This document shows positions 12,304 through 23,773 of a stretch of DNA of 64,000 bases, piece after piece. Source of the stretch: Prostheceraeus crozeri (lineage: Eukaryota; Platyhelminthes; Polycladida; Euryleptidae); contig CAJQUW010007059.1 of the NCBI GenBank assembly GCA_907163375.1, positions 372,001 to 436,000 of the forward strand. Direction: 5' to 3'. The first letter of the stretch is position 1. The number at the start of each line of letters is the position of its first letter. Position numbers and translations under genes: made by a program. A model generated the notes under the pieces. The model made no database searches. It saw only the letters and a list, made by a program, of their open reading frames with translations, and was not told the origin of the DNA.

Positions 12304-13756
12304 TCTCCCAGAAGCTTCATAGCCCGCTAAATATCAAGTCTTTCCTTTAGAAAAAGTGTGAAGCCCTGCAACCAGTCACAATTTTTCGTGATTGTCAGAA
12401 AGATTTTCAAATTTATTTTTCGGCCATTCTTTTTAAAATTGATTGTCAATTAACCCTGAGCTTCTGTTATATAATCAGTATAGGTTTTCTATTAATCTTT
12501 CACTTTTCGAGTCGCACAATACAATAAAATGTCAAGAATATATTGACCTGTAGGCATTTTTTCAGAAACGATTGGACCATCCGACACAGTTAGATGAGTT
12601 AGAATTGAAATGCATGGTCATCCCGTAACTTCATAACTTTATCTGTTCACTTCCAACAAAATTGTCAGATGAGGTTTTCAAAACATTTTGACCATATTCA
12701 AACTTCATATCAACATGATATTCTCTGTGCTGGCATAATGAAGATAGAATTTGGCAAATGCAAGAAAATTAAAGTAGAAATCTTGATATAATTCGGTGCT
12801 CTATAGCACCCATCAGGACTATTTTTCTTTCAGAATAGCTTTGTTTTGATAGCCTGATGTGACACGAAAATATGATACTAATCGGATGCACATGGTAGCA
12901 CAACCCTTTATAATCATGTAATTGATTTTATAAGAATTTCAAATCTTCAAACTGTTTGTGGCGGGAAGTATTTTCATTGCATCAACAAATGAATGATGGC
13001 TTCTTGCATAACACATGAAATTTCTACACATGAATGACAGGGTGTGTAAGAAAAATTTACTTTTTTCAGCGTTTGCTTTTTGATTGCTTTTGCGATCTGT
13101 TGACTATATTAAATAGAAAGATGTCCTCAGACTTGAACAATTTAAGCACAAACTTTCCTTGGCAGCAATCCAGCTATTTAATGAGGTCGCTGAAAAGTAA
13201 AAAAACATTTCGCTCTCGAAATCGCTTTCATATGCGGGTATTTTAAACTAAACCCTTCTTTACTTTTGAACAGACACCCGATTGGCTTGATCATTGATGC
13301 TTCAAGCCAAGGGACATTAAACCTTTCCATCGACCAAATCACGTGCGAGAAAATCTGCCTAGTGTATTAAATTTCAGTCATCGCATAAAAACAATGAAAT
13401 TTATCAATTTTTACTAATGGACAATTTTTGGTATGCATACAAGATTTTTCTTTTTGACATTTTGGGGTCTGGCTTATAGAGACGAAATGTTCCACGGATC
13501 ATATAAATCTCAATGATGAAAACAATTGGACATCTCGTGCAAAACTGTCGACTTATAGTCTCAAAGTTAGATTTTTTCCGTGCTGGATTTCCCCACTTTA
13601 CTGATTTTCCGTTTCGAATCTCGCAATACCAAGCTTATAAAATGATTAGTCAAACATTATAGTGCTCTAAGTCTTCTGCAATCTTTTACTTGCAGGAGCC
13701 TGCATGACCTTGCGGGAAGAACATGAGTAGAAATCCGTGTAAACTACTAGATGGAT
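12304..13756. other. Non-coding stretch
   Basis: AT-rich intergenic or intronic sequence with no open frame worth reporting and no recognisable repeat. Confidence 0.4.
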
Positions 13757-13761
13757 TGAAG

Positions 13762-15327
13762 GGCCGTATTCCAGAACCTCCCTTAATTTTTCTCGCAAGG
13801 CCGCCTTGACCAAGGGAGGCATTTCCAAGGTGCCCTTATTCAAGGCAGCCTTGACCTATAGGTATTCCAGAACGTACCTTTGAAGCTCCCTTCATGAAGG
13901 AGTTCCTTACTGCTAAGTCTCCCTTCAGTTGCTGCAAACCTTCATGGCACTCAAGGCCACCTTGAATAAGGTCGACCTTAACTAAAGTCGTGACAAGTCG
14001 TGAAACTGCAACAGTTTGTCACAATTTGTTACATTGTTCATTGTCATCAATACCCATTCAATCAGTAGAAAGGTCAGTTAATCAAGTTTTAACCGCGTTA
14101 TTGCAGTGGACCGCTTTTGCAGACGTCATTATAACTGCTATATTCTGTAATACAGCTGTTGCAATGATAATGGCCATGTTAGTTGACATTTTGCATCTCA
14201 ATCCAAATGTCATGCAGGGGAACCTGCGCTTCCAAACACCAAATAGTCTTTCAATACTTGATCGTGTCTTTGCATGAGCACAATTGTAGTGGGCCTCACC
14301 ACTTCCATCTGAATTCCTGAACGGGACCATCAAAGAGGGTAGGCAAGGATAGCCTTTGTCACCCAGCAATAAGCCATTGTATTCACCATTTTCAAAGCGA
14401 GCACATATGAGGCTATTGTCAAAAATCCGGGAATCATGCGTTGATCCTGGCCACCTAGCAACAATATTGACAAATTTCATGTCAGCATCACAAATTCCTT
14501 GCACGTTTAGAGACAATTTCAACTTTCTATTTCTGTAGATCTCTCGGTCTTCAACATTGCGCACTTCCACAGGAATATGAGTGCCATCTACACAACCCAA
14601 AACACGTGGAAATCCCGACACTTCGAAAAACTTGGTCATCGTTGAGATGGCTTCAGAACCTTCGGGAAATTTGATGAATAGCGGACGCTTTCTCTCAATG
14701 GCCTCAGATACTTTCTGCACAATCTTGCTCACTGTCGACTGGGAAAGTTTGAACAAGTCAACAATGACAATTTGGAAACTGCCACTCGCAAAGTATCGAA
14801 GGGCAACTTTCAATTGAATGGAAGGCGGTACAGGACTTCCTCGATTATTGACTGGTTCGTAAAGATCGTCTTTCAATAAGTGCAGAATATAGCAGAATCC
14901 TCTTCTGGTGAAGCGATACCTTTGGAAAAACTGATTCTCGGTTAAAATGGTGTCAAGATCTTCGTAGATTCGAGCATGGTGTTCACATCTTGAATTGGCA
15001 AAGTCCAGTCGACCTATTTGTGCTGATCTTCTGATATAGTCACTCATTTCGGCAGAGACTGTCGTGTTGTTGTAGACCGAGATTCTAAGTTTTCAAGGAA
15101 GGCCTCAGCTGGCCTTAGAAATCAAGCAAAATTTTATAGATATCGAGAGCTCCCTTCCCATTGAAAAACGTTCTGGAATACAGTCCACCTTATCTCAAGG
15201 GAGGGTTTCAAGGCCACCTTGAGTGGACAGATGAAAACAGCATCTGGAATTCGATAAGGCTGCCTTGAAAATCGAACAATAGAGTTAAGGGAGCCTTGAA
15301 ACTCAAGGTTGGTTCTGGAATACGGCC
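13762..15327 (-). mobile_element. Complete PIF/Harbinger-type DNA transposon
   Basis: The 1,566-bp element has perfect 17-bp terminal inverted repeats (GGCCGTATTCCAGAACC). It is flanked on both sides by TGAAG (13,757-13,761 and 15,328-15,332). It encodes one long minus-strand transposase. The TIR core GTATTCCAGAAC recurs inside each end (13,862-13,873 and, inverted, 15,170-15,181), giving a doubled end structure with many AAGG/CCTT motifs. PIF/Harbinger elements normally duplicate 3 bp, so the apparent 5-bp duplication is unusual. The second protein of many Harbingers (Myb/MADF type) is not present. Confidence 0.85.
14082..15047 (-). CDS. HARBI1-like transposase (DDE superfamily endonuclease)
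   Basis: A 321-residue uninterrupted frame starting at an ATG. It is close to the usual length of Harbinger transposases and of the domesticated nuclease HARBI1. A helix-turn-helix-like region lies at about residues 75-115 (LSQSTVSKIVQKVSEAI). The DDE nuclease domain follows: GCVDGTHIP (D154), WPGSTHDSRIF (D205), GDKGYP (D230) and SSIERLFGVWKRRFPCM (E266). All catalytic acids are present, so the copy may be, or recently was, active. It would cut and paste its own element after recognising the inverted repeats. It lies wholly inside the element and is oriented opposite to the host gene whose intron may contain it. Confidence 0.9.
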   Translation of the reverse strand: MSDYIRRSAQIGRLDFANSRCEHHARIYEDLDTILTENQFFQRYRFTRRGFCYILHLLKDDLYEPVNNRGSPVPPSIQLKVALRYFASGSFQIVIVDLFKLSQSTVSKIVQKVSEAIERKRPLFIKFPEGSEAISTMTKFFEVSGFPRVLGCVDGTHIPVEVRNVEDREIYRNRKLKLSLNVQGICDADMKFVNIVARWPGSTHDSRIFDNSLICARFENGEYNGLLLGDKGYPCLPSLMVPFRNSDGSGEAHYNCAHAKTRSSIERLFGVWKRRFPCMTFGLRCKMSTNMAIIIATAVLQNIAVIMTSAKAVHCNNAVKT

Positions 15328-15491
15328 TGAAGTCTACCTGAATAGTTTAGATAGTGATTGCGTGCAGCGATGACATGTGAAGCTATACATTAGGTATCAT
15401 TCACTTGTATCAAAAATATATTATTGCTTTCTGAAAATTAAGATAGAAACAATTGACTCTACTCTAGCTCATTAAAATTTGTGCTTTCCAG

Positions 15492-15548
15492 GCCTCAGGG
15501 TTTAAGATGTAGAAACTATGTTGATGGAGGCTGCATTTACAGTCTGGC
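15492..15548 (+). CDS. Weak candidate exon downstream of the Harbinger element
   Basis: A possible acceptor (gtgctttccag) and donor (gtgaga) frame 57 bp that continue in phase from the exon ending at 9732, reading PQGLRCRNYVDGGCIYSLA. A second open frame over the same bases (15518-15760) contains FTVWREIRKTFFA. Neither reading is decisive. It is included because the phase matches and the region shows more coding character than its surroundings. Confidence 0.2.
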
Positions 15549-15932
15549 GTGAGATTCGAAAGACATTTTTTGCTATAAACGTGGGGTTTAAGCTTAGTCG
15601 TGATTATCGAGCTGTCTTTTTGGCGAAACAAGGCCAACGAAATGTCACATGTCAAATCAACATCCACTATCCTACTCATAATCGAGCGTCAACATGTCTT
15701 TCGAAATTGTTACAAAACTTAGTATACTTAACTCATCTCATACTAATAATCTCATTTTAATTTGACTGCATATATACTTGATGAGTTCCAAGGTGTCATT
15801 GCAGTATCTTTCAATAGTCATGTAAATTGCATGATTATTATGTTTTTTTATTATAGTGCATTATTTTTTTCTTATAGGCTAAAAGCATAGTTGGCTAAGT
15901 AAATCGTATCTAAAATTAAGCTAAAGCAGGTC

Positions 15933-15974
15933 TATTCTCATGCGATGATGAAAATCATCCCGGCAGCCATTTAT
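15933..15974 (-). repeat. Short dispersed repeat, copy B
   Basis: Inverted match to 1978-2015, with the shared core GATGATTTTCATCATCG on the minus strand. It lies 43 bp from another dispersed repeat (16,017-16,135), so the two may be parts of one longer decayed element. Confidence 0.5.
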
Positions 15975-16016
15975 AATAGAATATAATGCTTACCAATTTA
16001 AATTATTAATTGAAGT

Positions 16017-16135
16017 AGTCCTAATGAGGACTGATGGCGTTCTCCAATCCGCAAGTGTAAAAATGCAATGCTACTGTAACCATTGGATTAATGAGTTCTT
16101 AAAAGAACTCAATGGAGTTTTCTCGTGGCAACGAA
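16017..16135 (-). repeat. Dispersed repeat, copy 2
   Basis: Inverted partner of 4606-4716 with conserved blocks GTTGCCACG, GATTGGAGAA and CATCAGTCCT. It contains a small palindrome of its own (GAGTTCTTAAAAGAACTC). Class unknown. Confidence 0.45.
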
Positions 16136-17788
16136 TTAAAATTGATCAGCTTTGGCCCAATATCTGGTAAAAATCGAAATCTTAAGACTTGTAGCACTAT
16201 TCATTCTTACTGTTAGTATACTAATACCATAGATTCCAAACACTGCCGCATACACGTTCAAAGCAGACGTCTAATATACTGTACCGACTACAGATTCTGG
16301 TAGTGGAAATAGAATAGAACAATGGTCACCATAGGCTGAGGAAATTAAAAATGGATATAATAAAACAGCAGGAGACCGATGGATAAAACTTGGAAAAGTG
16401 TGTGAAGTGTGGGAAGAGTGTGAACTAATGGAGGCGATGTCAGTTTTGCATTATTCTATTCGATTCGCGAATCACGATCCTAGTCAATTCGATTCAAAAT
16501 TTGCCGACTCGCAGGTCTCTATTAAAGAATGTTGTTGAACAAATGGCCGTGGTTTAAAAGATGATTTGATTTTTATCGTGTGATATCAACCGATTACGTT
16601 TGAACGCAGTCAAGCCAGTTTTCATTACTCAAAAGCCTTTAATCTGTTTATCATTACCTTTTGCTGCACATACTAACTCATCTACATGTACATCATTCAG
16701 AAAGTCATGTCATGCTATGTACTCGAAATTTATCATTTAGCATCTTTTATAATCCTATTTAATTCAGTTACAAAGAATTGCTGTTTTCCTTCCAGATATG
16801 TAAAGGATATTGATTCCACCTTCTATGGAAATATTCGCTCAGAAAATATTTGACACGGTTTCCGCATTTGTTTACGATTGAAAAGAAATAAATGAATGGA
16901 GGTATTTCTGATTCATTATCAATTCGTTGAATCCCGTCCAGCTGCCAATTGCAAATTGGTCTCGTTTCTTAAACAAGTGTTCTTTTATCGACAAATCACA
17001 TCGTTTACTCAAAGGAATTTGTTACTTACAAGACAATTTTTCTTTCTGTTCTTTGTAATTGAATTTTATAAGAGTATTTTTCTATAAATTGGGAAATTGT
17101 AAATACACAATGATATCATGAAGCACTCGATAGAGTTTTGCATTTCAATGTCTCGAATATGCTTCCAATTTCTGTTTCAACACGAAACCTAGATTGAATT
17201 AAATAATAGCAGTGCTGCTACAATGCTTGCAAAAGATACTGGCTGCAAATTGGCTCCTAGATTCCATTCTGAAATTTAAATTTGCTGTTGTTCACGCCAA
17301 TGCGACCAATAACCAGTTTAATCCAACAGGAAAATATCACATGGGTGGCTCTTGGCTGATTGCTCCATCTCTTACTGAGAGTGCATGAAATTGCAGATTA
17401 TCATATTGGACTTCAAAGTAGAAACAGCTATAATCAAGCACATAAATCAAATAGTCATTGAATTCCACTTATTCAAAAGTTTAATGGGCTTACGTTTGCT
17501 TGGACGAGCGCTTGAGCAATTTCACTCGTGGAGTGAGTGAGTGGTGAAGAACTGAAATTTAGAGTGAAACTTCTTTGAATGCCAGTAGTTCTGTGCCTAT
17601 GCATTAGGATTTTATGAATTGGACAACTTGCGTGATTAATGATCGCAAAACATGTGCCAGGAACCCTCAAATTCTGTGCCTGAAATATGTTTTCTACGTC
17701 GTTTTTGCCGATTCTGAGTTTCTTTACGATACAACTTTCCGTAACTTCCTTTAGGCTACATATAGCGACCTCTCTTCACTGTCGCTAC
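16136..17788. other. Non-coding stretch before the Tc1 element
   Basis: No gene, RNA or element recognised. The open frames here are short and without splice or domain support. Confidence 0.4.
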
Positions 17789-17790
17789 TA

Positions 17791-19445
17791 CAGATTGTTT
17801 CATAAAAAGTGGATCACCCTTAAACATCACCTTAACTTCAACTTTGTCTAACTCCGCCAAACTTGAACGAATTTCTCTGAAATTTGGAAGATATGTCAGT
17901 TGTACTTACTAATATCATTGTTGGAAATTTCAAGCATGAATATTGAGTTGTTTTCCTGTTATAGATAAAAAAAAGTAGGAGATAATTTGATCTTCATTTA
18001 GCAATGTTACACAAAATCATACCTCACTTATAAAATTACATTTGTTTCCTTTGTTATGTAATATGTTGTTCTACAAGCCGAAAGCTATCAAGCAAAACAA
18101 AAATAAAGAAAATCGGTCAATCAGAGCCAGTATAGCACCATTATTCATCAACAAGAATGTAACTGCTACATGTGATTAACTGGACTTCATGTTCCATAGC
18201 TTCCTGACTTCGTTGCGGTGGTGTTGGCAGCACTCCTGATTGCTTTCAGCTAGAAATCTATCTCTTACCGGTTGAAAACAATACAAAGCACAAATGAACA
18301 ATAACGAGATCGCATTCACAAAAGGCAAAGTGTCAGCCTTGCTAGAACTAGGGTTTTCTTTGCGAGCTACAAGCAAGCGACTAAATGTCCCTTACACAAA
18401 TGTGCATCGATGGCATAATGATGATTTTCGACTCTGTCGTAAAGAGGGCTATGGCCGTCCACGCAAAACATCCAAACGTAGAGACCACCTAATTTTGAGA
18501 TTTGTTAAAGTTGATCCAAGTCTCTCGTTAACTGAGATGGCTGCACTAGTCTCGTCTATTTCTAAGTCCACTATTCGTAGAAGACTTATTGAGTCGAATT
18601 TCAAGAGCTGTAAGAGGCCCTCTCAGATCGAATTATCAGATCAGCATACAAAAAGACGTCTCAGATGGGCAATGAGTCATTGTCACTGGCGAAATCAATG
18701 GGATCGGGTTGTCTGGTCTGATGAGGCATCAGTCCGTCTGAAGGATAGTGATGGTCGATTGAGATTATGGATAAAATCTGATCAGGAAATTCCGAGACAT
18801 TTACATTGTCCCCAGGTACAAGGTAGTGCAACTCTACTGATTTGGGCTGGCATTTGGACCAATGGCCGCTCTGAACTTCACATACAGCAAGGAACCATGA
18901 ATTCTGAACGCTATGTGAATGTTTTACGAATGAACATTGGCCAAATGACAGATCAAATTGGTGATCCATCGACTTGGTTATTTATGGATGATAATACTAT
19001 GTGTCACAGGAGTAGTAGAGTCAACTTATGCAAGTCTCAATTAGGGCTTAGGACATTATCTTGGCCAGCTCGTTCTCCTGATCTGAATCCCATAGAAAAT
19101 GTATGGAGTATTCTAAAACGCAACGTTCGTCGTTCACTGCTACCTACAGATGGCGTATTACAACTTACGTCACTGTTAAAAAGAGAGTGGAGAAAGTTAG
19201 ATCAGTCAAAAATCAACGATATCATCGAATCAATGCCTAGACGAATTGGTAATGTCATTGACAATAAGGGTAGGGCCACAAAATATTAGCTTCTTAAGAA
19301 CCGTTACTGTATCATAGCTTATCAGATTATATAAGGACATTTAAATATATAAGGGACATGAAATAACATGAAAATGCTTTCTACATCATACTTATGTTTT
19401 ATTTAGTCAAATTTTAGGATGATCCACTTTTTATGAAACGGACTG
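17791..19445 (+). mobile_element. Complete Tc1-type DNA transposon
   Basis: A 1,655-bp element flanked by TA at 17,789-17,790 and 19,446-19,447, the target duplication of the Tc1/mariner superfamily. The terminal inverted repeats are about 35 bp and share the perfect 20-bp core GTTTCATAAAAAGTGGATCA. Outside the core they differ at several positions (CAGATT against CAGTCC at the tips). It carries one intact transposase on the plus strand. Length, TIR and gene are those of a full-length autonomous element. Confidence 0.92.
18294..19289 (+). CDS. Tc1-type DD34E transposase, apparently intact
   Basis: A 331-residue open frame, close to the 340 or so usual for Tc1 transposases, starting at an ATG 503 bp inside the element. 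The N-terminal paired-like DNA-binding region has two helix-turn-helix units (about residues 1-50 and 65-120) with a GRPRKTSKR linker. The catalytic domain shows VVWSDEAS (D143), WLFMDDN (D233) and RSPDLNPIENVW (E268). The D-to-E spacing is exactly 34 residues, so this is DD34E. In this family the usual tripeptide before the second D is QQD; here it is MDD. No stop or frameshift is present. The product binds the inverted repeats and catalyses cut-and-paste into TA. Confidence 0.92.
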   Translation: MNNNEIAFTKGKVSALLELGFSLRATSKRLNVPYTNVHRWHNDDFRLCRKEGYGRPRKTSKRRDHLILRFVKVDPSLSLTEMAALVSSISKSTIRRRLIESNFKSCKRPSQIELSDQHTKRRLRWAMSHCHWRNQWDRVVWSDEASVRLKDSDGRLRLWIKSDQEIPRHLHCPQVQGSATLLIWAGIWTNGRSELHIQQGTMNSERYVNVLRMNIGQMTDQIGDPSTWLFMDDNTMCHRSSRVNLCKSQLGLRTLSWPARSPDLNPIENVWSILKRNVRRSLLPTDGVLQLTSLLKREWRKLDQSKINDIIESMPRRIGNVIDNKGRATKY

Positions 19446-19462
19446 TATATATGACTCTGTAT

Positions 19463-20549
19463 CAGTGGCGTCTTCTCCGTACGTGCGAGGGCTTCGGCGC
19501 ATCCTAAATAATAATTTACCAACATTTATAAAAATGAAGTGTCATCATTCATTATAATGAATCATTTAAATTCGATAGCTTCTCGTAGTAGCTGTCCGTC
19601 TCAAAATCAGACGCTCAACCTCAGAGTGAACAGTTTTGCGCGTGCACGAATCACAGCTGTTTTCTTCTAACGATTAGACACACATGCTAGTCGCGTGTTC
19701 AGACGGAGCGAAAGCGAGTTGTGTGCGTGTGAGGCAGCAAGCGCACGCGCCCGCACCAATATTGGCTTTCCCGATAGACATAATGCTTTGCCTTCTCCAA
19801 TTTTTACAATGAAATTCTTCTTTATTCTTGATCGAGGCTCGGTACTTAAATATAGAAAGGGAAACGCAATCCAATTGTTCCTGTCCTTCGTTTATCGTCG
19901 AAGAGGTCACTACGTCAACAATAGCAGCTGACTGACGTTCAGATAAGACTGTGATCAGATAATGAGCGTTCGCCAATGAATGCAGAGTAATGCATCTGAC
20001 TCGAACACCCAGATTCTGTAGAATTCCATAATTTGTTTTTACGTGATTGATGTGACGCTGTGTTTAGTACTGTAGATGAGCTCATAATCACGCCTTTCGT
20101 CCGAAAGGAATATACTGAAAAGATGACAGTCGTCAAGCAAGGTAGGCCAACACCTGATTTAAAAATTGAAAGTACTCACAGAGAAAGAAATAAGAGATAC
20201 AACACATTTTAATGCATCAAAGTTCAAACACATGAGTGGCTGACCAGCCGTGACTTTGGTCGTGAGAAACGCAAGAAACTGTTTCCCTTCCTCCTTTTTT
20301 CTCGAGAAAATGTGGTCTGGACAGAGAGGGGATATAGTAATCTCAGCTCCTTGAGTAAGGCGGTTAGGCGACATGAGCGATTAACTTCTCATGTGCACAT
20401 TGACTTGGCATTAAAAAATGTTCGGGAAATTGTTATTAAAAATTCATCTTTTATGAAAATTAATGTTATAACATAAAAAATGTCTGGTATAGAAATAGTA
20501 TTCCAATGCCGAGCGAAGACCTGTGGTCTGGGAGCACGCGACGCCACTG
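19463..20549. mobile_element. Non-autonomous hAT-type element with perfect 8-bp target duplication
   Basis: A 1,087-bp segment with 10-bp terminal inverted repeats, CAGTGGCGTC at the left and GACGCCACTG at the right. It is flanked by identical 8-bp direct repeats CTCTGTAT (19,455-19,462 and 20,550-20,557). CAG-type ends plus an 8-bp duplication are the signature of the hAT superfamily. No transposase frame lies inside, so it depends on an enzyme encoded elsewhere. It begins 17 bp after the end of the Tc1 element. Confidence 0.85.
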
Positions 20550-20557
20550 CTCTGTAT

Positions 20558-21993
20558 TAAGTTAGGCCTAATTTTGAACCGCGCGACATTCGCAGCGCAA
20601 AGAGAAAACAAAACTATCACTGAAAGAATTATAATTGTATGCATGAAAACATTAAAGATCATTAGAGGTAACTTTCAACACATCCTTTAAGATTTCGTCC
20701 TTAAAACTTCGTCTTGTGCATACTGTGTCTTACGTTATGTAGACTGCTGAACCGCTTGACATTGGCGTCAATAACATGCAATTGAAGTCGATACACCTCG
20801 GACATTGGGAAGTCGCGTGCGAGTGGTTTTCCAAGACATCACAATGTCTGATGACGATGACAGCTCCCTTGCAAGGCTATGTCCACTCGTTATCACAGGC
20901 ATCAGGCAAAAATAACTTGCCTTTGCCAAAGCATAGTCGACACAATGGACTTTGAATTAGATTCAAACAGCGAATATCACGTACGCAGCAGATTTATTGC
21001 CTCAGCTATTTCTTGAGTGTCGTAGGCCCTATGTGTTCAATGTAGAAATTGGCTCCTCCAGGTCATATCAGGAACAGCTTGACTGATAGGAGTGATAGTG
21101 AAAACTGCCTCTGTGTTAAAAATAGTAAAGTTCTGATCGAATGATAGAAATAGAAAGTAGAATCGAGGAGAATGGAGCATCATTATAATTGTGAGCCAAT
21201 TAGCTTGAAGTATATGCCTTTTTCCAATGTTCCTCTCTACATTTTTTATCTCCCCTTAGGATCCCCAGCTTACAACAGTGAAATTGAAATAGACCAATTA
21301 CACGTGATTACACAAGCGGAAATTTTTCGCTGTCTGAGATTTTTTTAGTAGGCCCTACAAATGACTCGCTTTAGATAATGAGATTGAATTCTCACCGATG
21401 TTGGCAGCTGGATGAAATCCTAGCTATATCTTCTGGCAATTACTTATTCCACAACTTGAAAGGATCCGAATCAGGATCGCTGCTACTGTGGCGCAGTTGA
21501 TCTGCGGATTAAGGATGAGGACGCATTATGTGCGATGCGGTGACGCCACATTTCTGTAAGAATTGAACCATTTGAGTACTAGCGAATAGGTCCAATTAGC
21601 AACCATTCAGGAATTGACTATAATCCACAAAGATGTCGAAGAACTTTGATTAGGCCTACATATGCACCTCTGTCGCACACTTTCCAAAAGCATAGCATCA
21701 CCCTTATAAGGGCGCATCCACACATGCTAAGAATTTCTATGACTATAGCAAAATCAAATTAACTACATGACCACTCTTGAAATGGTCGCTGTGGACGTCT
21801 TTGTGCAACAATTTAGGCTCACTGACTTAAGAGGACAACGAAGTTTGACATGAAGGGTAATTTCGACCGTGCCGTTCACCCCTGTTTAAATTTGGCCAAT
21901 AGATTATGAATCTTGGGCGTTTCTTCATTTTCGTAGAGCCTCCGATGCATCTAAAGTAGCTTGGTTAATTGTAAATTCTCATTGCGGAGGGAA
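20558..21993. other. Intergenic stretch between converging genes
   Basis: No supported gene. Two copies of the palindrome TAGGCCTA (20,563 and 21,651) occur here. The 3' end of the plus-strand gene and the last exon(s) of GORASP could lie in or near this stretch, but I could not place them. Confidence 0.4.
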
Positions 21994-22332
21994 TCATCTG
22001 AGTCTTTGATTACAAACCAACAGATTTAAATCATCACCCAGTTTTTCTCTCATGGCGAAATATAGTCGAAGAAAAACAGGAAGCTGGCCTTTTGTTGACA
22101 TAGGAAATTGGTCAGAGATTACTTCTTTTAGCCGTATATAATCTGGATCATTTTCAGCAAACGAAATTGCATAGGCAGCAGCAATGTCGATGATAATCGA
22201 ATGATCTTCACCCAACTCGTCTGACGACAAGGCTTTTTGAGAAAGGCGATCGAGACAGGGCACCCGTTCTCCTTGTCTTTGATCTACGAGGCAGCGGATG
22301 CTGAAAATCGGTCCAACTGTCTTCTGAACATC
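21994..22332 (-). CDS. Unidentified minus-strand open frame, possible exon
   Basis: A continuous frame of about 112 codons that follows a plausible acceptor (gatgttcag). It reads TVGPIFSIRCLVDQ near its start, then HSIIIDIAAAYAISFAEND and GQLPVFLRLYFAMREKLGDD before a stop at 21,994. The composition is protein-like, with buried hydrophobic runs and charged turns, but I recognise no family. It lies downstream of the last clear GORASP exon on the same strand but does not look like a GRASP tail. It may instead be a remnant of a mobile-element protein. Confidence 0.3.
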   Translation of the reverse strand, partial: DVQKTVGPIFSIRCLVDQRQGERVPCLDRLSQKALSSDELGEDHSIIIDIAAAYAISFAENDPDYIRLKEVISDQFPMSTKGQLPVFLRLYFAMREKLGDDLNLLVCNQRLR

Positions 22333-23613
22333 AGGATTCTTGGAATTTCAATGTTGTACAGCGCATACTTTGATAGATGGAATCAATAGAATCTCGAGAT
22401 GTATGGTAGTCCGTCGTGGAATAAGGAACATTTCTTGAATATACCCAAACACAACTTGATAGCAACTCTATCTATCATAGCGTATCGGCCATCTGTTGTA
22501 GAGGAACCGAGAGCCAGCTTGAACTGGTATATTTGAGTTGCCTCCAGTTAGAGCATCATAAGGAATGTGAGCTTTCTGGCATTCCGGTTGTCACCCAGAT
22601 TTGGTTGATGACTCTTCAGTAGCGCGCCTATCGAAAAAAGCCAGTGAATAACAAAGCGTAGCCTAACAACAGAGGTAGTCAATGTTACAGCCGTTTAATC
22701 AGAACTTGATTTATTGGCAGTGTTTGTTTTACGCTAGTCTGAAAAGCGTGAACTGCTACAGCGTAATAGAAAAGTATTATCTGCAAAGAGCTACATTATT
22801 AGTAAGTAGTAGGCCTATAAAGTTAGCAAATATTTATTAACGTTGAAGTTCTATTGTTTACATCCTTTTATCATCAATCAGACCAACCAACAGATAGGTC
22901 AAATTTCGCAATTATGTTAAAAAATGGCTTATTCATTGGAATGTTTCGTAAGATGTTTCTTAGAAGCAGCGGACACTATTAAAACAAAACGCAGTTTTTA
23001 ACTTTCATTCAAACTTGTATTGCAAAACTCCAATACGATAGATAAAATGCAACATCTTTAACAAAAAGGCAACTTTAACATTTGTACATGTAAATTTGGT
23101 TTTGATATATTCAACTCGAAGCAACCTGATTTAGCTATTTCTAAGTCAAATTCTTCGTATTCTTAAGCTACTCTCATGAAAATTCGTCACATCAAGGTGA
23201 TGTTCTTAAATCCAGTCCACGAAAATAGATCCTTACTCCACTTATGTCGAAGTCGAGTATTTCATGAAAGTGCTTATTTCCTTCGACAACAAATAAACTG
23301 TTACCTCAATACATTAGCGTGCATTTCAATGTACGTGTCATCGAGTAAATCACGAAAGTCCAAAGGGACTTTTGTTCAATATCAGCACTTCAATAAAAGT
23401 TCTGAGGAGACTAAAGGAAAAATGTCTATCTCTTTCTTCGTATATAAATAAAATAACACATTTTTCTTTATCAAGTCTGAGAAACGATGGCTTGAGGAAT
23501 GTTCGTTGGATGAGATAGCAAACTGTCAGAAATTTCCGGTTCGATAACACCTGAAAAATCATGAGAACAATTTTAATTGATTATAACAACTTGCTTTTCA
23601 TAGTAACATTTAC

Positions 23614-23773
23614 CTGCGCACGTCTTAGTTTCAATTGATATCGATGGCACGGACACATTAAGTGGAGGCAAGCCAGGAAGATTAACGGAAGTTACCATAG
23701 GAGGGAGGACTGACTTTTCGCCTGATTCAATCGAACCCGGCACTTCGGGGTGATTTGATTCCGGTGGTGGACT
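23614..23773 (-). CDS. GORASP exon: start of the Pro/Ser-rich tail
   Basis: The exon begins after acgttccag at phase 0 and ends at phase 1 before gtaaat (160 bp). It encodes SPPPESNHPEVPGSIESGEK, then VTSVNLPGLPPLNVSVP and ETKTCAG. The LPGLPPLN motif is typical of the low-complexity SPR region of metazoan GRASP proteins, which in vertebrates is the phosphorylated regulatory half. The preceding exon ends in EKS at phase 0, so the junction is consistent. The remaining tail exons were not found. Confidence 0.75.

Noticed and set aside
22220..22334. Reading the segment after gatgttcag in the phase required by GORASP as its last exon
   Set aside because: In that phase it gives a short basic peptide and a stop, unlike known GRASP tails. 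The other frame is longer and looks more like protein.
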